From the NCBI GenBank assembly GCA_015847255.1, contig JADLZK010009314.1:620001-684000 (forward strand): 64,000 nt of DNA, written 5' to 3'. Shown piece after piece: positions 43,953-55,278 of the stretch. Made by a program: the position numbers and the translations under genes. This DNA comes from Hyparrhenia diplandra (lineage: Eukaryota > Streptophyta > Magnoliopsida > Poales > Poaceae). Within the stretch, counting starts at the first letter, position 1, and each line of letters opens with the position of its first letter. The notes under the pieces were generated by a model that was not told the origin of the DNA, made no database searches, and saw only the letters and a program-made list of their open reading frames with translations.

Positions 43953-45349
43953 CTACACGTGTGGAAAGTAATGTTTGTTGCTCCCCCCGCGGGTCTTCGC
44001 CAAGGATCTTTCACTTGGGTCTTGGATAGGGTTTTAAGTCTTCGGGGATGTTACGAATTCTTACGCGGTCTCCCCCTTGACCTGCCCAAGTGCTTGGCTT
44101 CTTACGATTTCTTACACGGTTTGATTACGCTCGAGTATGTGGTGGCGGAGGTCAACATCTTCACTCATCTGTTGGCTTAGAGGCCGTACATTTGATAATT
44201 TTCTGGTGGGGGTTGAGCGGTGGGGGTTTGGGTTTGTTTTATAGTGCCCCAGTAATCAAGTAGATTTATTGTTTTCGTCCTTTGTTTGGTTTGTTAGGTC
44301 GACTAGGTTAGTATACAATCTACCCCACTTCCGCCCCCCTAAGCCTATCTTGGTTAGGATGGGTTATTCTAGTGGTGGCTTATTTCAGATGTGCTGGGAC
44401 CGTGTGAGGATTCGTATACGGTAGCGTAGACATTGTTCTTTGTCGCCTCCCTATTCGTTGGCTGGAAGCCCAGGCTAAAACAGGCACGGAGCTATTAACT
44501 CTTGCCTGTGTACTATCAATTCTTGGCGATGAGCTACGGTGGTGTTGATCTCGGCTGGCGTGTTCGGGAGTCGGCTCTTTGGGTGTTGGTTCCGCTAGAG
44601 CTTCTTCAGTTCTGCGGACTCTCTGTCGGAGGTCGGCTCGGTTGAAGATGCCCTATGGCGGTCTGCGGGCAGTCACGAGGGGGACGCGTCATTTGGCGGA
44701 GGCTCTCTTGTTTGAACGGCGTGAAGCGATTGCCTAGCCTAGGGGTTTGGTTTACCTTCTTCGATCTTTGTCATAATACGTTTCTACCCTTTGTAGTAGT
44801 CGGTGTTACCAGCGTACCATCTTCTCGCGAAGATGTAAGAGGCTTCGATAACAATGTCGAGCACCTTTGTAACTTGTCAATATGATAAAGGATAATAATA
44901 ATATTTAAGCTGTATTATCACTTTTAGATTCATCCTCCTTGTTTGCTTTGTTGGCGGAGGTTTCGCCGATGCCCGAGTTGGACAAGTCTTTTTCGACTTT
45001 TTAGTAGTTGGCACGTTCTTTTGTGCCACCTCGATGCCTACGCCGGGTAGGGCTTTTTTCGAGGGTTTCGGAGACCGCTCAGGGGTGTGGAGGTCATTTT
45101 TGGGTTAGAACCTCCCGCGTTCTATCCGAAAAAATGTCCTCGCGTTAGTATTTTCGGTTTGGTCGAATTATGTGACTTCGTTGCTAGTCACTTTCGACTT
45201 TTTCGCTTTTCTTTTACGTGTTGGGGAGAAATTCCTCTTTATATTTTTCGGAGGATTTTACATTAGTCTCGCCTCATTAAAAACCTCACCTCCGCTAGGA
45301 GTTCCCCCGTGAGGAAAAAAGTGCGAAACCTAGATTGCAAAATCAGAAA
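43953..45349 (-). other. Post-integrase region of the Ty3 element
   Basis: This is part of the long spacer between integrase and the 3' LTR in the sense direction. No clear domain was recognised on either strand. Short plus-strand frames at 43959-44180 and 44655-44885 are compatible with further exons of the antisense gene but carry no diagnostic sequence. Confidence 0.4.
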
Positions 45350-48300
45350 CCTAATGCTACTTGCTAAAAAGTAAAGTATTAGCCGTTCTCCGCTTATGTT
45401 TGTGGAGGATGGCTTTACATGTAGTATTTATGAGGTTGTCCACATTCCACGTGTGATCGGAGGTGTTGCCCTCCCCATCAACTAGGCGGAAGGCTCCTTG
45501 TCTTGATGTTGCTTTTTGCGATGTATGGGCCATCCCATTTTTTGCTTGTTTTTTTCCCGTGGTTGAAGCGTTTGGTTTCCTCTCGAGCACGAAGTCTCCA
45601 TCTCCGAGATATTCTTCTTGTGGACCTTGCCATCTCTCCATTTTTTTGGTCTCCGCTTGGTATTTCGTATATTTTCAACGGCTTCGGTCTTGTTTGTTCG
45701 AGTGTTTCTTTGGCGTACTCTTCATCTTCAGCCATTTTTACGCTTCATGACGCCAGGAGGCTTTCATGCTTTAATTCTTCCGGGAGCATTGCTTCTTCTC
45801 CGTACATAAGCTTGAATGGGGTGAATCCGTGGCTCTTGAAGATGTTGTGTTATGGGACGAGATGACCTTAGGTAGTTCATCGCCCACTTGCCTTTCTTTA
45901 CGGAGGTTGAATAGGGTTTTTGATATTGCGGAGAATATTATTCCATTTGCCCTTTCCTTTGCTCCATTGGACTCGGGTGGTAGACCGATGCGAAGGCTAT
46001 CTTTGTTCCCATTTGGTTGTAATTTCTTCGAATCGTCCGAAGTCGAACTGCTTTGCCGTTATCGATCGTTATCATTCTTGGGACTCGAATCTGCAGATTA
46101 TGTTTTGCCAATAGAACTTGATGATAGATTTAGAGTTATCTTCGCCGATGGTTTAGCTTCTATCCATCCGGGTGAAGTACTCGGCGCCTACGATTTGCGT
46201 ATTTGTTTTTTTTTGTTGGCAATGGGCCGACAATGTCTATTCCCCACCTTTGCAATGGCCAAGTCGGAGGTATTACTTGTGTTTTCGCCGAAGGGCTTTT
46301 TGGTTGGGTGCAAAGTTTTTGGCGAGCTTCGCACGTCTTCACGATTTCTTTGGGCGTCTTTTATGTGTGTTGGCCAATAGAATCCTTGACGGATGGCCTT
46401 TGCTGATAGAGCTCTTGGGCCGATGTGAGATCCGCACACACCAGCGTGTATTTCATTAAGTAGTTCTAGGCCTTCGCTTTTGCGAGATGCACTTGAGCAT
46501 TGGTTGTACTAGTCCCCTTTTGAAGAGTTGGCCATCAATGAGGGGTGTAGTTTCTTGCTCGTGCTTCCGTTCCGCTGCCTCGCGTCGTTTTCGGGTAGCT
46601 TAAGTTGCTTAGGTTGTCAACTATTGCCTGTCTCCAATCTTTCGCCTTCTACCAAAGATAACTGTTTTGAATGCTTTTTCGGTGTTTTACGGGCCTGGCT
46701 TGTGCGTCACGTTGTAGATGGTGTTACGGGGCATGCGGAGATTGTTTCTTTGCCGCCTTAGCTAAGGTATACGCTTCATTGTTACGCTCCCGCGGGATGA
46801 ATTTCAACGTGAAGCCTTGGAATCTTTGTTCCATTGCTCGACCACCGCTAGGTAATTTACGAGTTCCGGCTCTCTCGGCCATACACTCCTTTTCCACTTG
46901 GTTCCTGCGGCTAGCATTGAGTCTCGTTTCGACTTGACCCAGCCTTGCCCCGTAGGCCTTCGCCTTTGTGAGCCCTAGTATGAGCCCTCCGTACTCGGGC
47001 CGTGTTGTTTGTCTGCGGGCATTCCAGTCTTGTAGCGGTATGACTTGACACCTGCGGTGACATTATGGATCGCGGAGGCTCTGCTTCCGTTTCGCCCCAT
47101 GCGCCATCTCAGTATAAACCGGCCCACGGCTCCGACCGATCATTACGCCCTTCATGTTTGTGTGGTATCCATTCATTTCTGAAGTCGGCTAGCACTTGGG
47201 ATCGTATTGGGCGGATGTGGACAAAGGTTATTTCAAACTGGGAGAGCTCCGCCGCCCACTTGCTAATTCTCGCTCGATGTTTCTTTGTTTCTTAGAACCT
47301 CCGCTAGCGGCCGTGATGTGGGTACTACTATTTTGTATGAGTGGAAATAATGCTTGCGTTTTCTTGATGCGGTCGGGGAGAGCGTATGCTATCTTTTCTA
47401 CCTCCGTGTAGTTGATTTTGGCTCCCCGAGTGTGCCTACGAGACATAATATACTTTGGGAGTTGAATGATGCGGTCACTTTACTTTTCTCTTGTACCGCC
47501 ATCGCTTGCCGATGGCGTAGTCCGATCTTCGCGAGATACAAGAGTATGGGCTTGTCCTCGCCGGCATCATTCTATCGTGAGCTGCTCTTGCAGATATTCT
47601 TTGAGTTTTGCGAATGCCTCCGCTTGCTCTTTTTCCCATTTGAATTGTGCTTTCCCCTTGAGGACCTGAAAGAAGGGGAGGCTTTTTTTCTCGGGCCGAC
47701 TTGGAGATGAATCTATTCGGTCGCCGCGATTCTTCCGTCAAACTACGTACTTCTCTCTTTGTCTTTGGCTCCTCCATGTCTCTGATTGCCTTTGTTTTTT
47801 TTGGGTTGGCTTTAACTCCCTCGGAGCTGACGATATAACCTAGGATCTTCGCTTTGGTTGCCCCGAACACACATTTTTCGGGGTTCAGCTTGAGGCCTGA
47901 CTTTTTTAAGTTGGCGAAGGTTTCTTGTAAGTCGGAGATGTGATTTTGCTCTCTTTTGCTTATGACAATTAGATCATCCACGTACGCAATCATGTTTTTG
48001 AGCAGTTGCATCCTCAGGACTTTTCCTGTCATTCTGGCGAAGGTTGCACCGGCGTTTTTCAGTCCCTCTGGCATTCTTATGAAACAGTATGTTCCGAATG
48101 GTGTGGTGAAACTTGTTTTTTCTTCATCCTCCTTTCTGAGCCAGATTTGATGATAACCTGAGTAGCAGTCGAGCAGGGAGAACCTTCGACACCCTGCTGC
48201 CTTGTCCACGGAGGTATCTATTCTGGGTAGAGGGTAGTTATCTTTCTTTGTTGCTTTGTTGAGGTCGGTGAAATCTATGCACATCCTCATTTTTCCCGAT

Positions 48301-49240
48301 GTTTTCTTTGGGGACGAGGGACAACGTTTGCCCGGCAATCGGTGTACTTGACTTCCCTGATGACTTTGGCATCGAGCGCCTCTCGAACCTCCGCTTGAGC
48401 CGCTAGTATTCTGTCCTCCGACATCTTCCTCTGTCGTTGCTTTTTTGGCTTCATCTTGGGGTTTATGTCTAGGACATGTTCGATGGTTTGCCTGTCTACT
48501 CCGCGGAGGTCCACTGCTGACCAAGCGAAGATCTCCTTGTTTTTGACGAGGAGTTCCGCCAGTTCTTTTTCTTCTTCCGCTGGCAAGTTTGCGTTGATTG
48601 TTACTGTGTGATCGGGGTTTTCGTCTATTTGTATCTTCTTTGTTTTTTGCTGTCCTTTGACGCCTGTTTGTTCTTTCTTCATGTCTGGAGGATCTGGGCC
48701 TTCGCTCTTTGATTCTACTGAATTGACATTTCTGTGAGCTCGGTATATAGCCTTTTCTATGTTTCTGGCTTCCTTCTGGCTTCCATGTATTGTGATGATA
48801 CCGTGTAGTGCTGGAATTTTCATACATAAGTATCCCATGTGAATGGCGGCGTTGAACTTGTTTGTAAATCCTCTGCCAAAAATAGCATTGTATGGGGAGT
48901 AGGCGTCGACGATGTCGAAGGTTATGTATTGATTGCTCGCACTCTTCTCCTCTGCGAAGGACACTGGTAGAACTATTTTTCCCAGGGCCTGTACTTGTCT
49001 TCCGCCGAACCCTATGAGGGGTGAGTCTGACGGCTGTAGCTGATTCCTATTGAAACCCATTTTGTCAAAAGCGTTGGCGCAGATTATATCAGCGGAGCTT
49101 CCAGTGTCGACCAGAACTCTTTTCATTTCCCATGTTGCTACATTTGTTTGGATCACCATCGCGTCAACGTGAGGGTAGCTTTCCAATTTGAGATCCGCTC
49201 GAGAAGGTGATGGGAGTCTTCGACCATTCTCCAAATCTGA
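45350..49240 (-). pseudogene. Ty3/gypsy pol remnant (protease, RT, RNase H, integrase)
   Basis: Read right to left, the aspartic protease core VDTGSSADI lies at about 49120. The reverse transcriptase follows (FSLLDCYSGYHQI, then YVDDLIVISK near 47970). RNase H shows YTEVEKIAYAL near 47400. The integrase zinc-binding and core region has GFYWPT and WPLQRWGIDIVGPLPT near 46270. A C-terminal KWDGPY segment lies near 45530. The RT catalytic YVDD is intact. Frameshifts occur between protease and RT (near 48290), after RT, and throughout integrase, so no functional polyprotein is encoded. No chromodomain was seen, consistent with the Tat lineage. Confidence 0.85.
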
Positions 49241-49827
49241 CCGAGGGTTGAACCGCCACGTTGTTTTACCAGCGGAGGTGGTCCTTTTTCTCGTTTTTGG
49301 GTTCGTGCTCCATCGAAGATCCTCCGGCTATCGGCATTATGGTTCCGATAGATGGTAGCGGAGTGTGGGGATTGTATTGGTTTTCTGGGTTTGGCTCATT
49401 TTTCATGGGAGCGGTGGGTGGTGGTCCTGGCGGAGGTGGCGGTAGTAGACTTTGGCTTGATACTTGGTTAGCCTTTGTACACCCTGCGCGTAGTCCCTGT
49501 TTTCGATGTAAGTTAGGTGTTGTCTTGGACTCGAGTAAGACATACCGATTCCGGTAGGTAGTTTTGAACGGTTGTGGAGGCGATGGTCTCCATCTTTGGT
49601 AAGAAGGGGGTAATAGGCGTTTGCTAGGGTAGTGGGGTGCACTTGGTTTGAGGAGAGGGACGGGTATTTTTGGGCAATATGCTGATGTTGCCCCCCCGAG
49701 GCGGAGGCTCGGAGCGTGAGTAGTTGTAAGTGCCGTTAACCTCCCTTGTCGATTGCGGAGGTTTGTTAATGGGATTTCGACCGCTTTGTCCCTTGAGTGC
49801 CTTGTCCCTTTCTTGAAGAATGACTGG
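49241..49827 (-). pseudogene. gag C-terminal / protease linker remnant
   Basis: This is the part of the Ty3 element between the solo LTR and the protease. The sense-strand frame contains YAQGVQRLTKYQAKVYYRHLR, a hydrophilic linker of the type found between capsid and protease, but no zinc knuckle could be read. Frameshifted. Confidence 0.45.
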
Positions 49828-49832
49828 GCAAT

Positions 49833-51267
49833 TGTTGGTATTTGTTAACCTACGGGAATATTATGATGGATAATCCGCAGTTTAACGGATACGGTGAGCA
49901 CTTCACCCGAATAGGGTTTTAAATATCGAATCCACAGGGGAGAAGGTGAGAGAGCATGTCAAGTGTATAGCTAAATCCAGTGGCTAAAACTAGATTAAAA
50001 GAGAGGTAAGGAGTTCCATTAGGAAGGTCTTGTTCTCACTTCAAGTAAATCATTTGCAACATTATTCTCAAGAGGGATTGTCATGAAGAAACTCTTAATA
50101 AAGGGGTTCTACGCTAACAATGCAGGGTCTCCTACGATTTCTATAAACGGGGCGGGCGTAACAAAGGACTCAATAGTCTTTGTCACCACTACGATCAGCC
50201 TTAACAAGTGTCTTCACCCCGGCCTATAGAAGGTATTCGTAATGAGCTAGTCAATCTAAGCACCACGCTTACATTAATCTAACAACTTTAACTCAAGAGC
50301 AACCAAGAATCAAAGTAATCTTATCAAAGAAATACGAACCTTAAGAATAATAGAAACAATATCACTTACTCGAATGGAAGTCGAACAATCCACAAGATCT
50401 CGAGTTGTGCTCCAATGGCACTAACTCCGGAGGAAGAAGAAGATGGAGGCGCCGACGACTCCGGGCCTTCCTTCAACTCCGCCTCAACCGCGCTCTAATT
50501 CTCTCAACTTGAAGCTCTACTCTCAACTCTAATCTAAGGCTTCTAGTTCTACATCTTGTCTAATCTTCTATTTGTAGTTCTTGAACTAGAGCTAAGGCCG
50601 TCGACTAGAGCTGGATCCGATCCGATATTATGATGAGTTGATCTGAGATAATCACTTGATCTACTTCTTAATGAACGTGAAGCTTTAGATCAAACTTGAT
50701 TGATTGAGCCGGGGGGTCTTGGGGTCTTTATATATCGGTCTTCCTCTGTCTCTTCAACTTCAACAGGCGATGTGGTATTAATCCTTGAATCATCCCGCAC
50801 TTCTACCGTCGCCCTCGGATCAAACCGACTTGAATCAACCGGTTTAGATCGAGTCTTAGAGGCGGTGGAGGAAGCTTCCGGAAGCGAGGGCGACTTGGCG
50901 GCGGCCCACGCCGGGCCGATCGGCCCAAATAACAGTCGATCGGCCCGGGGTGGGGTCCATCCTGGGTCCCGCCGCGCGTCGTGTCTTCTGGAGTCTTCTA
51001 GATGATGTATTTTCGGGTTTTGGGACTCTTTGACGTTGGGTGTATTCCGGAGCCTTTCGGACTTGTTTTCGAGTTGGATTGCGTTATGTTACGTCGGTCG
51101 TGTGACACGTCATTTCGCTGTTTTTTCCGTTAAGTCCCGCGAATCACAACTTTACCAAAACTCATGGAAATCATTAGTAGAAACCCCTAATAAGGTTATC
51201 TAAATATATTTTAATTCTTTTCCATGTTTAGTTGACAATTAAAAATATACGTTAACAAGTGTCAACA
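49833..51267 (-). mobile_element. Solo LTR C of the B family
   Basis: This 1435 bp LTR is closely related to 35847-37192 and 42590-43947. It starts TGTTGGTATTTGTTAACC and ends GTGTCAACA. The target duplication GCAAT lies at 49828-49832 and, one extra A away, at 51269-51273. It interrupts the gag-protease interval of the Ty3 element. It carries the hairpin TAAGCACCACGCTTA at 50257. Confidence 0.9.
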
Positions 51268-51289
51268 AGCAATCTCTCGGGTATAGTGA

Positions 51290-52618
51290 CCCTTTTCTTC
51301 GCCATGGATGGCGCAGAATCGCTTTCGGTTTCCTATTCCAGTTTTTCTGGGGTCCCTTTTCCCGGTACGGTTTTTCGAGTGTCCGGTGGTCTTGCCCCCG
51401 ATTGCTACGCGATTGAACCGGCTCCGCACACTCGACTCATTGTTAGGACCTGCTGCCCCTCGTGTTTGTTTGGGCTCTTGTTGCGGAGGTTCGGTCCTAC
51501 CTGGTTCCTCTTACTGCCTTTCACTTGTTGTTTGTCCATGTTTAGCTCTTCCAGTCTCTTCCGTAATCTTCGGCCCGAAGCGGATCCATATCTCGAATCG
51601 CTTTCGCAGAGGTAATTGCATTGTTCTTGGCTTGTTTTCGCCAGTTCTCTCCGGCGAATGGTCCCAAAGTGAGAGCCCCTCGATAGCTCGCGTCTATGGC
51701 TACTTGGTCGGGGGACGCCCGGGGCCTTCGCTTTGAGTTGGAGGAATCTTTGGAAGTATTCTTTCAAGGGTTTGTTGTAGCCTTGTTTGCATTGAAATAG
51801 GTCCATAGAGGTGAGTGACCGCACAACGAGACCTTTGAAGTTTTCTAGTATTTTTTGTCGCGAAGGTTCTCCCATGAATAGATGGTGCTAGGTTTCAGCA
51901 TGGAGTACCATGCCAAGGCATCCCCTTCGGCAGCGATTATGAAAAGCTTCGCTAGTACCGCATCGTTGCCGCCGCGGAGGCTACCGCCGCCAGAACTCAT
52001 TATGAACCGATGAGGATCTGTCTTCCCATTGAATCGGGGAGCCGGGTGGGCTTGTATCTGGTTGGCCATGGTGTTCGGGCCTGTATTCCTTTCGACAATG
52101 GGGACTTAGGGTCGAAGGACCTTCGGTCCGCAGAGCATTGTGGTCAACGGGGGGATTGGGCGAAGCTCCAACCAACGCCCGCAACAAGTGTGACTTGGTA
52201 GTGGAATCGACGGACGATCGAGGCGGTTGGGCTGTTGGAGGCTGATCGATGAATTGCAAGCTTTGAATCTCCGCCGCAGAGCGCCCATCTGGCCGCCCTC
52301 GATCTCAGCCGCCCGTGCGGATGCCTGTTGTGCCTTGAAGATCTCTGCATAGGCCGCTGCTGCTTTGTCTCTTTCTTGTTGCGGTCAGAGCGAGGCTTGC
52401 GGTTGGCGCAGCCCCCGTGCTTGTATTGGGACTCCCCCTTGCTCACCCGCCTCTTCATCTTCGCCCACTTCTTCCTCCGCTTGCAATCCTTCACCAAGCG
52501 GAGGTTCCTCTTCAGCCGTAGCGTAGGTGCTCCTCGTGCTACGCCTGGGGCGGTTACTCTTTGGTGGGGGTGGGGATTTTGTTTTGGTGGCGGTGCTCTT
52601 TCTCTTTTGTGGGGCCAT
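51290..52618 (-). pseudogene. Ty3/gypsy gag remnant
   Basis: The presumed ATG at 52618 lies just inside the PBS and starts MAPQKRKSTATKTKSPPPPK, a basic N-terminus. After frame changes, capsid-type sequence follows: PAPRFNGKTDPHRFI and DALAWYSMLKPSTIYSWENL near 51950, then CKQGYNKPLKEYFQRFLQLKAK near 51790. These match the retrotransposon-gag domain of Ty3 elements. At least two frameshifts are present, and the solo LTR at 49833-51267 truncates its continuation. Confidence 0.8.
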
Positions 52619-52634
52619 GGTTTATCTGTCCGGG

Positions 52635-52651
52635 CCCCACGGTGGGCGCCA
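52635..52651 (-). other. Primer binding site of the Ty3 element
   Basis: The minus strand reads TGGCGCCCACCGTGGGG one base after the LTR end. It is a common PBS of grass Ty3/gypsy elements and proves the right-to-left orientation. Confidence 0.85.
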
Positions 52652-52652
52652 A

Positions 52653-53328
52653 TGTTGAGCTGGGGGTCTCAACACGGGTATGAACCTCCGCCCGGCGGTG
52701 CCCTGGGGGAGGTCGTTCGAATCGGGGAATTGTCGCGAGTGCTAAAACAATAATGGTCATAAATGGAATTCGCCAACCCCTTTTCCCCGGGAGGACTCCT
52801 CCCCTATTTATAGTTCTACAAATGCCTAGGAATTAAGGATTACAAGTTTGCCCTTCAATATTCCAGGCATATTCCCTTGAACGCACACAGCACGCGGGCT
52901 CATCCCGTACTTTCACAGCGTAGCACCGCCTCTGGCCCTCCAGTGTCCTGATTCGCCAGCTCGTGGCTCCCACCAAGAGACCTCCGCCGAATCAGCGTCA
53001 TAGCTCCGCGAGGTCCCCGAGCTTCGGTCATCGCCCCCGGCCCGTCCTGGCCCTGTCGGAGGTGGTGACCTCCGCCGCCGGGTATCACGGCACGCGGAGC
53101 TGTCGAAGATGAAAGATTCCGCCAAGCCGCGAAGGCGTGTCTCCGTCCTTCTAACAAGCGGAGGTCCGGCGGTCGCCATCTTCGCCTGTGGTACAAGCGG
53201 AGGTCCACGGGTCATCACCTTCGCCTGAAAGAGAACACAGCATAGGGGTTCGCGTTAGTACGGGTCTCCGTCCGCTCTTTGCTGGGAGCAACACCTCCGC
53301 CATGGTCGCCGGGATCCGTGTCCCAACA
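52653..53328 (-). repeat. 5' LTR of the Ty3 element
   Basis: The 676 bp LTR starts TGTTGAGCTGGGGG and ends GTGTCCCAACA on the plus strand. It is followed by the GCCAT duplication. On the minus strand the promoter TATA is the complement of CTATTTATAG at about 52804-52813. Confidence 0.9.
52805..52813 (-). promoter_or_regulatory. TATA box of the Ty3 LTR promoter
   Basis: The minus strand reads CTATAAATA within the 5' LTR. The equivalent site in the 3' LTR is at about 31060. It is the likely core promoter of the genomic RNA. Confidence 0.55.
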
Positions 53329-53529
53329 GCCATGGTCTTGATGATTTTTCTCAGTAAAAGCAACCTTCAATTTGCACGACTGGCCATTGTTGTTTGATGC
53401 ATCTTGCCCTATCTTATATCTTAGAGGATGACGTCAGAAGTATGTGATCCAAGATGCAACCTTCACATCAACCATTTGAACTTTCATATCAAAGCAATAG
53501 AGCAGAATGAAATCATGCAATCCTGAATC

Positions 53530-54003
53530 ACAAGTTCTGCCAAGTCCGGCTTGGTAGTGAAACTGGGAAAGACATGTTCATGCGCTTGTAGCTCGGGAAT
53601 CCATCGTCAATCACAAGGTTGTGCGTAGACACGTACCTGGACCTGGAGTCGTCGGAGGCCAAGCAGGCAGGTACACAATGGCCCTTGCAATGTCCACGGC
53701 CGCCTCGCAGGTAGTGCCCTAGAGATCTGCTCATCATGGCCGAACTGGTGCGCGCACAACCATCAGCGTGGGCATCGAGATGCAGTTGATATGGACATCA
53801 TTGTGCTCACGCTCGGCCGCGGCGGCCTTGACGATAACAGCGAGGCTGCCGCTGATGTTCGCCATGCAGATGGCGATCTGCTTCGTGCTTGGGGATAGCA
53901 TGGCCCACACGACGTCGGCGCTGTTGAGCATGATGTCCAGCCGCCGGCATCCAATAGCCGCAGCGACGTTGTCCTCGACGGCGATGGCGTTGCAGGGCAC
54001 GAA
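53530..54003 (-). pseudogene. Short-chain dehydrogenase/reductase pseudogene
   Basis: Minus-strand segments resemble plant SDR110-type dehydrogenases (momilactone A synthase / Tasselseed2-like). They are VEDNVAAAIGCRRLDIMLNSA near 53950, the C-terminal half of the cofactor-binding fold, and DDSRSRYVSTHNLVIDDGF followed by SYKRMNMSFP near 53600, the C-terminal signature. The N-terminal TGxxxGxG motif is absent, and about 100 residues including the YxxxK catalytic motif are deleted near 53720. The Ty3 element inserted about 200 bp beyond its 3' end. Confidence 0.7.
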
Positions 54004-54065
54004 GGATGAATCTGTTGGCGTATGTAGATTAGATTGCCTTCGATATATACTTTTGTTATAATAAT

Positions 54066-54210
54066 ACGTTAATAATTAACCATGCAAGTAGCAACTCGTT
54101 GGATGGATTTTCTGTTTTTCTTCTGAAAAAATATAATTACGTTAATAATTAACCATGCAAGTTGCAACCGTATACTCGTTGGATGGATTTTCTTATTTTC
54201 TTCATAAAAA
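54066..54210. repeat. 73-bp tandem duplication
   Basis: Two copies contain ACGTTAATAATTAACCATGC and TCGTTGGATGGATTTTCT. They start at 54066 and 54139, and the second has a 5-base insertion. The sequence is non-coding. Confidence 0.8.
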
Positions 54211-54609
54211 AGATAATTGTTTTTAAATTAATTTTTATATAATGGCAGTGGTGGGTAATTTCTTGGATACAACAAAATAAATCCAATGGTTAGGGATGGG
54301 TATACACTTTAGATTTAATGGTCAGATGTTTTCGATTAACGTGAGAATTTCTAGTATTTATCTTTTTTTGTTAGCGCATCGAGATTAACGTGGAGCCTCC
54401 GTTGGAGCCTCCAATTAGTAATAGTAAGATTCAGCGACGATGCATGCATTTCACCAAGGCTCTCCCTGCCCGAATGGCCGAGATCAATTCGTAACTTAGA
54501 CACTTCCGAAAAAATAAACTAAAGGTGATTCTAAAAAAATAAAAAATAAATTAAAGGTAGCATATGCAGGCACATGCGTGCATGTGGTTGTATTGTACCT
54601 CGGACATAC
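54211..54609. other. Non-coding spacer
   Basis: AT-rich sequence without genes or recognisable mobile-element ends, up to the target site of the hAT MITE. Confidence 0.4.
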
Positions 54610-54617
54610 GCCCTGGC

Positions 54618-54929
54618 TAGGCCTGCTAATGAGTTTAAACCCGCCCTAACCCATATTTTAAAAACTCTAACTACCACCCGCTCCGCCCCACCCCGTCGGC
54701 CCAATGCCCCAACCCGCCCCAACCCGAAGTAATGACGGAAGATGATATATGACTTATGCGCCGATCTATGACCATAGAGCCCCAACCCGTCGCAACCCGT
54801 TTGTGTCGTCAACCCAACCCGCCCCAACTCGTTTCATAGTGTCACCCATTTCCACCCATCCAATAGTACCCGTATTAAAACCCGCCCCAAAATACCCGTT
54901 CAACCCCGCCCCATTAGCAGGCCTACCTA
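54618..54929. mobile_element. hAT-type MITE with CCCGCCC-rich body
   Basis: The terminal inverted repeats are TAGGCCTGCTAATG and CATTAGCAGGCCTA (the right end has four further bases). The perfect 8-bp duplication GCCCTGGC lies at 54610-54617 and 54930-54937. The 312 bp body is full of AACCCGCCCC-like repeats. Confidence 0.8.
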
Positions 54930-54984
54930 GCCCTGGCACAGTTCTTATTCGTAGCGGCATGCATGCAATGGAGTGAGAGCATGC

Positions 54985-55084
54985 AGCGGCATCTTCTGCC
55001 AATCCGATCGGGCACCAGAAAAGCCCAAAGGAATGAAGGCGAAAGGCACATTTGTCTGAATTGTTTAAGAAGCAAAGAATGACA
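54985..55084. repeat. Left arm of inverted repeat around the DUF594 gene
   Basis: The reverse complement of this segment matches 58540-58641. Shared elements read on the right arm are GTCATTCTTT, ATTCAGA.AAATGTG, CTTTC.....TTTTGG and GGATTGGCAG. It lies in the promoter region of the DUF594 gene. Confidence 0.65.
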
Positions 55085-55198
55085 GCTCGTGCATGCATGG
55101 AAGGTTCTATCGTATATATGGCGTTCATCATTGTTGCCGGCTGGCCGGCATATATTGGCACACCTATATACACAGTCACACACACGCATGACCCATGC

Positions 55199-55209
55199 CT
55201 ATATATAGA
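55199..55209 (+). promoter_or_regulatory. TATA box of the DUF594 gene
   Basis: CTATATATAGA lies about 75 bp before the ATG at 55279, with CACACA-rich 5' UTR between them. The position and sequence are typical for a plant core promoter. Confidence 0.7.
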
Positions 55210-55278
55210 CCTCACTCCTGTGGTGCCACAGATCTCTGCATAGATCGCTGCAAGCACACACACCACACAGCCGCAGCA

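Larger units (their letters stand above)
30907..53328 (-). mobile_element. Nested Ty3/gypsy retrotransposon, Tat-like
   Basis: The LTRs at 30907-31575 and 52653-53328, the GCCAT target duplications outside, and a PBS next to the right LTR show that the element is transcribed right to left. Internal order in the sense direction is gag, protease, RT, RNase H and integrase, then a long region carrying a gene on the opposite strand, then the 3' LTR. The Tat assignment rests on the pol sequences, the long post-pol region and the antisense gene, as reported for elements such as Grande. Two later insertions (35847-43947 and 49833-51267) account for about 9.5 kb. All coding parts contain frameshifts. 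Confidence 0.9.
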
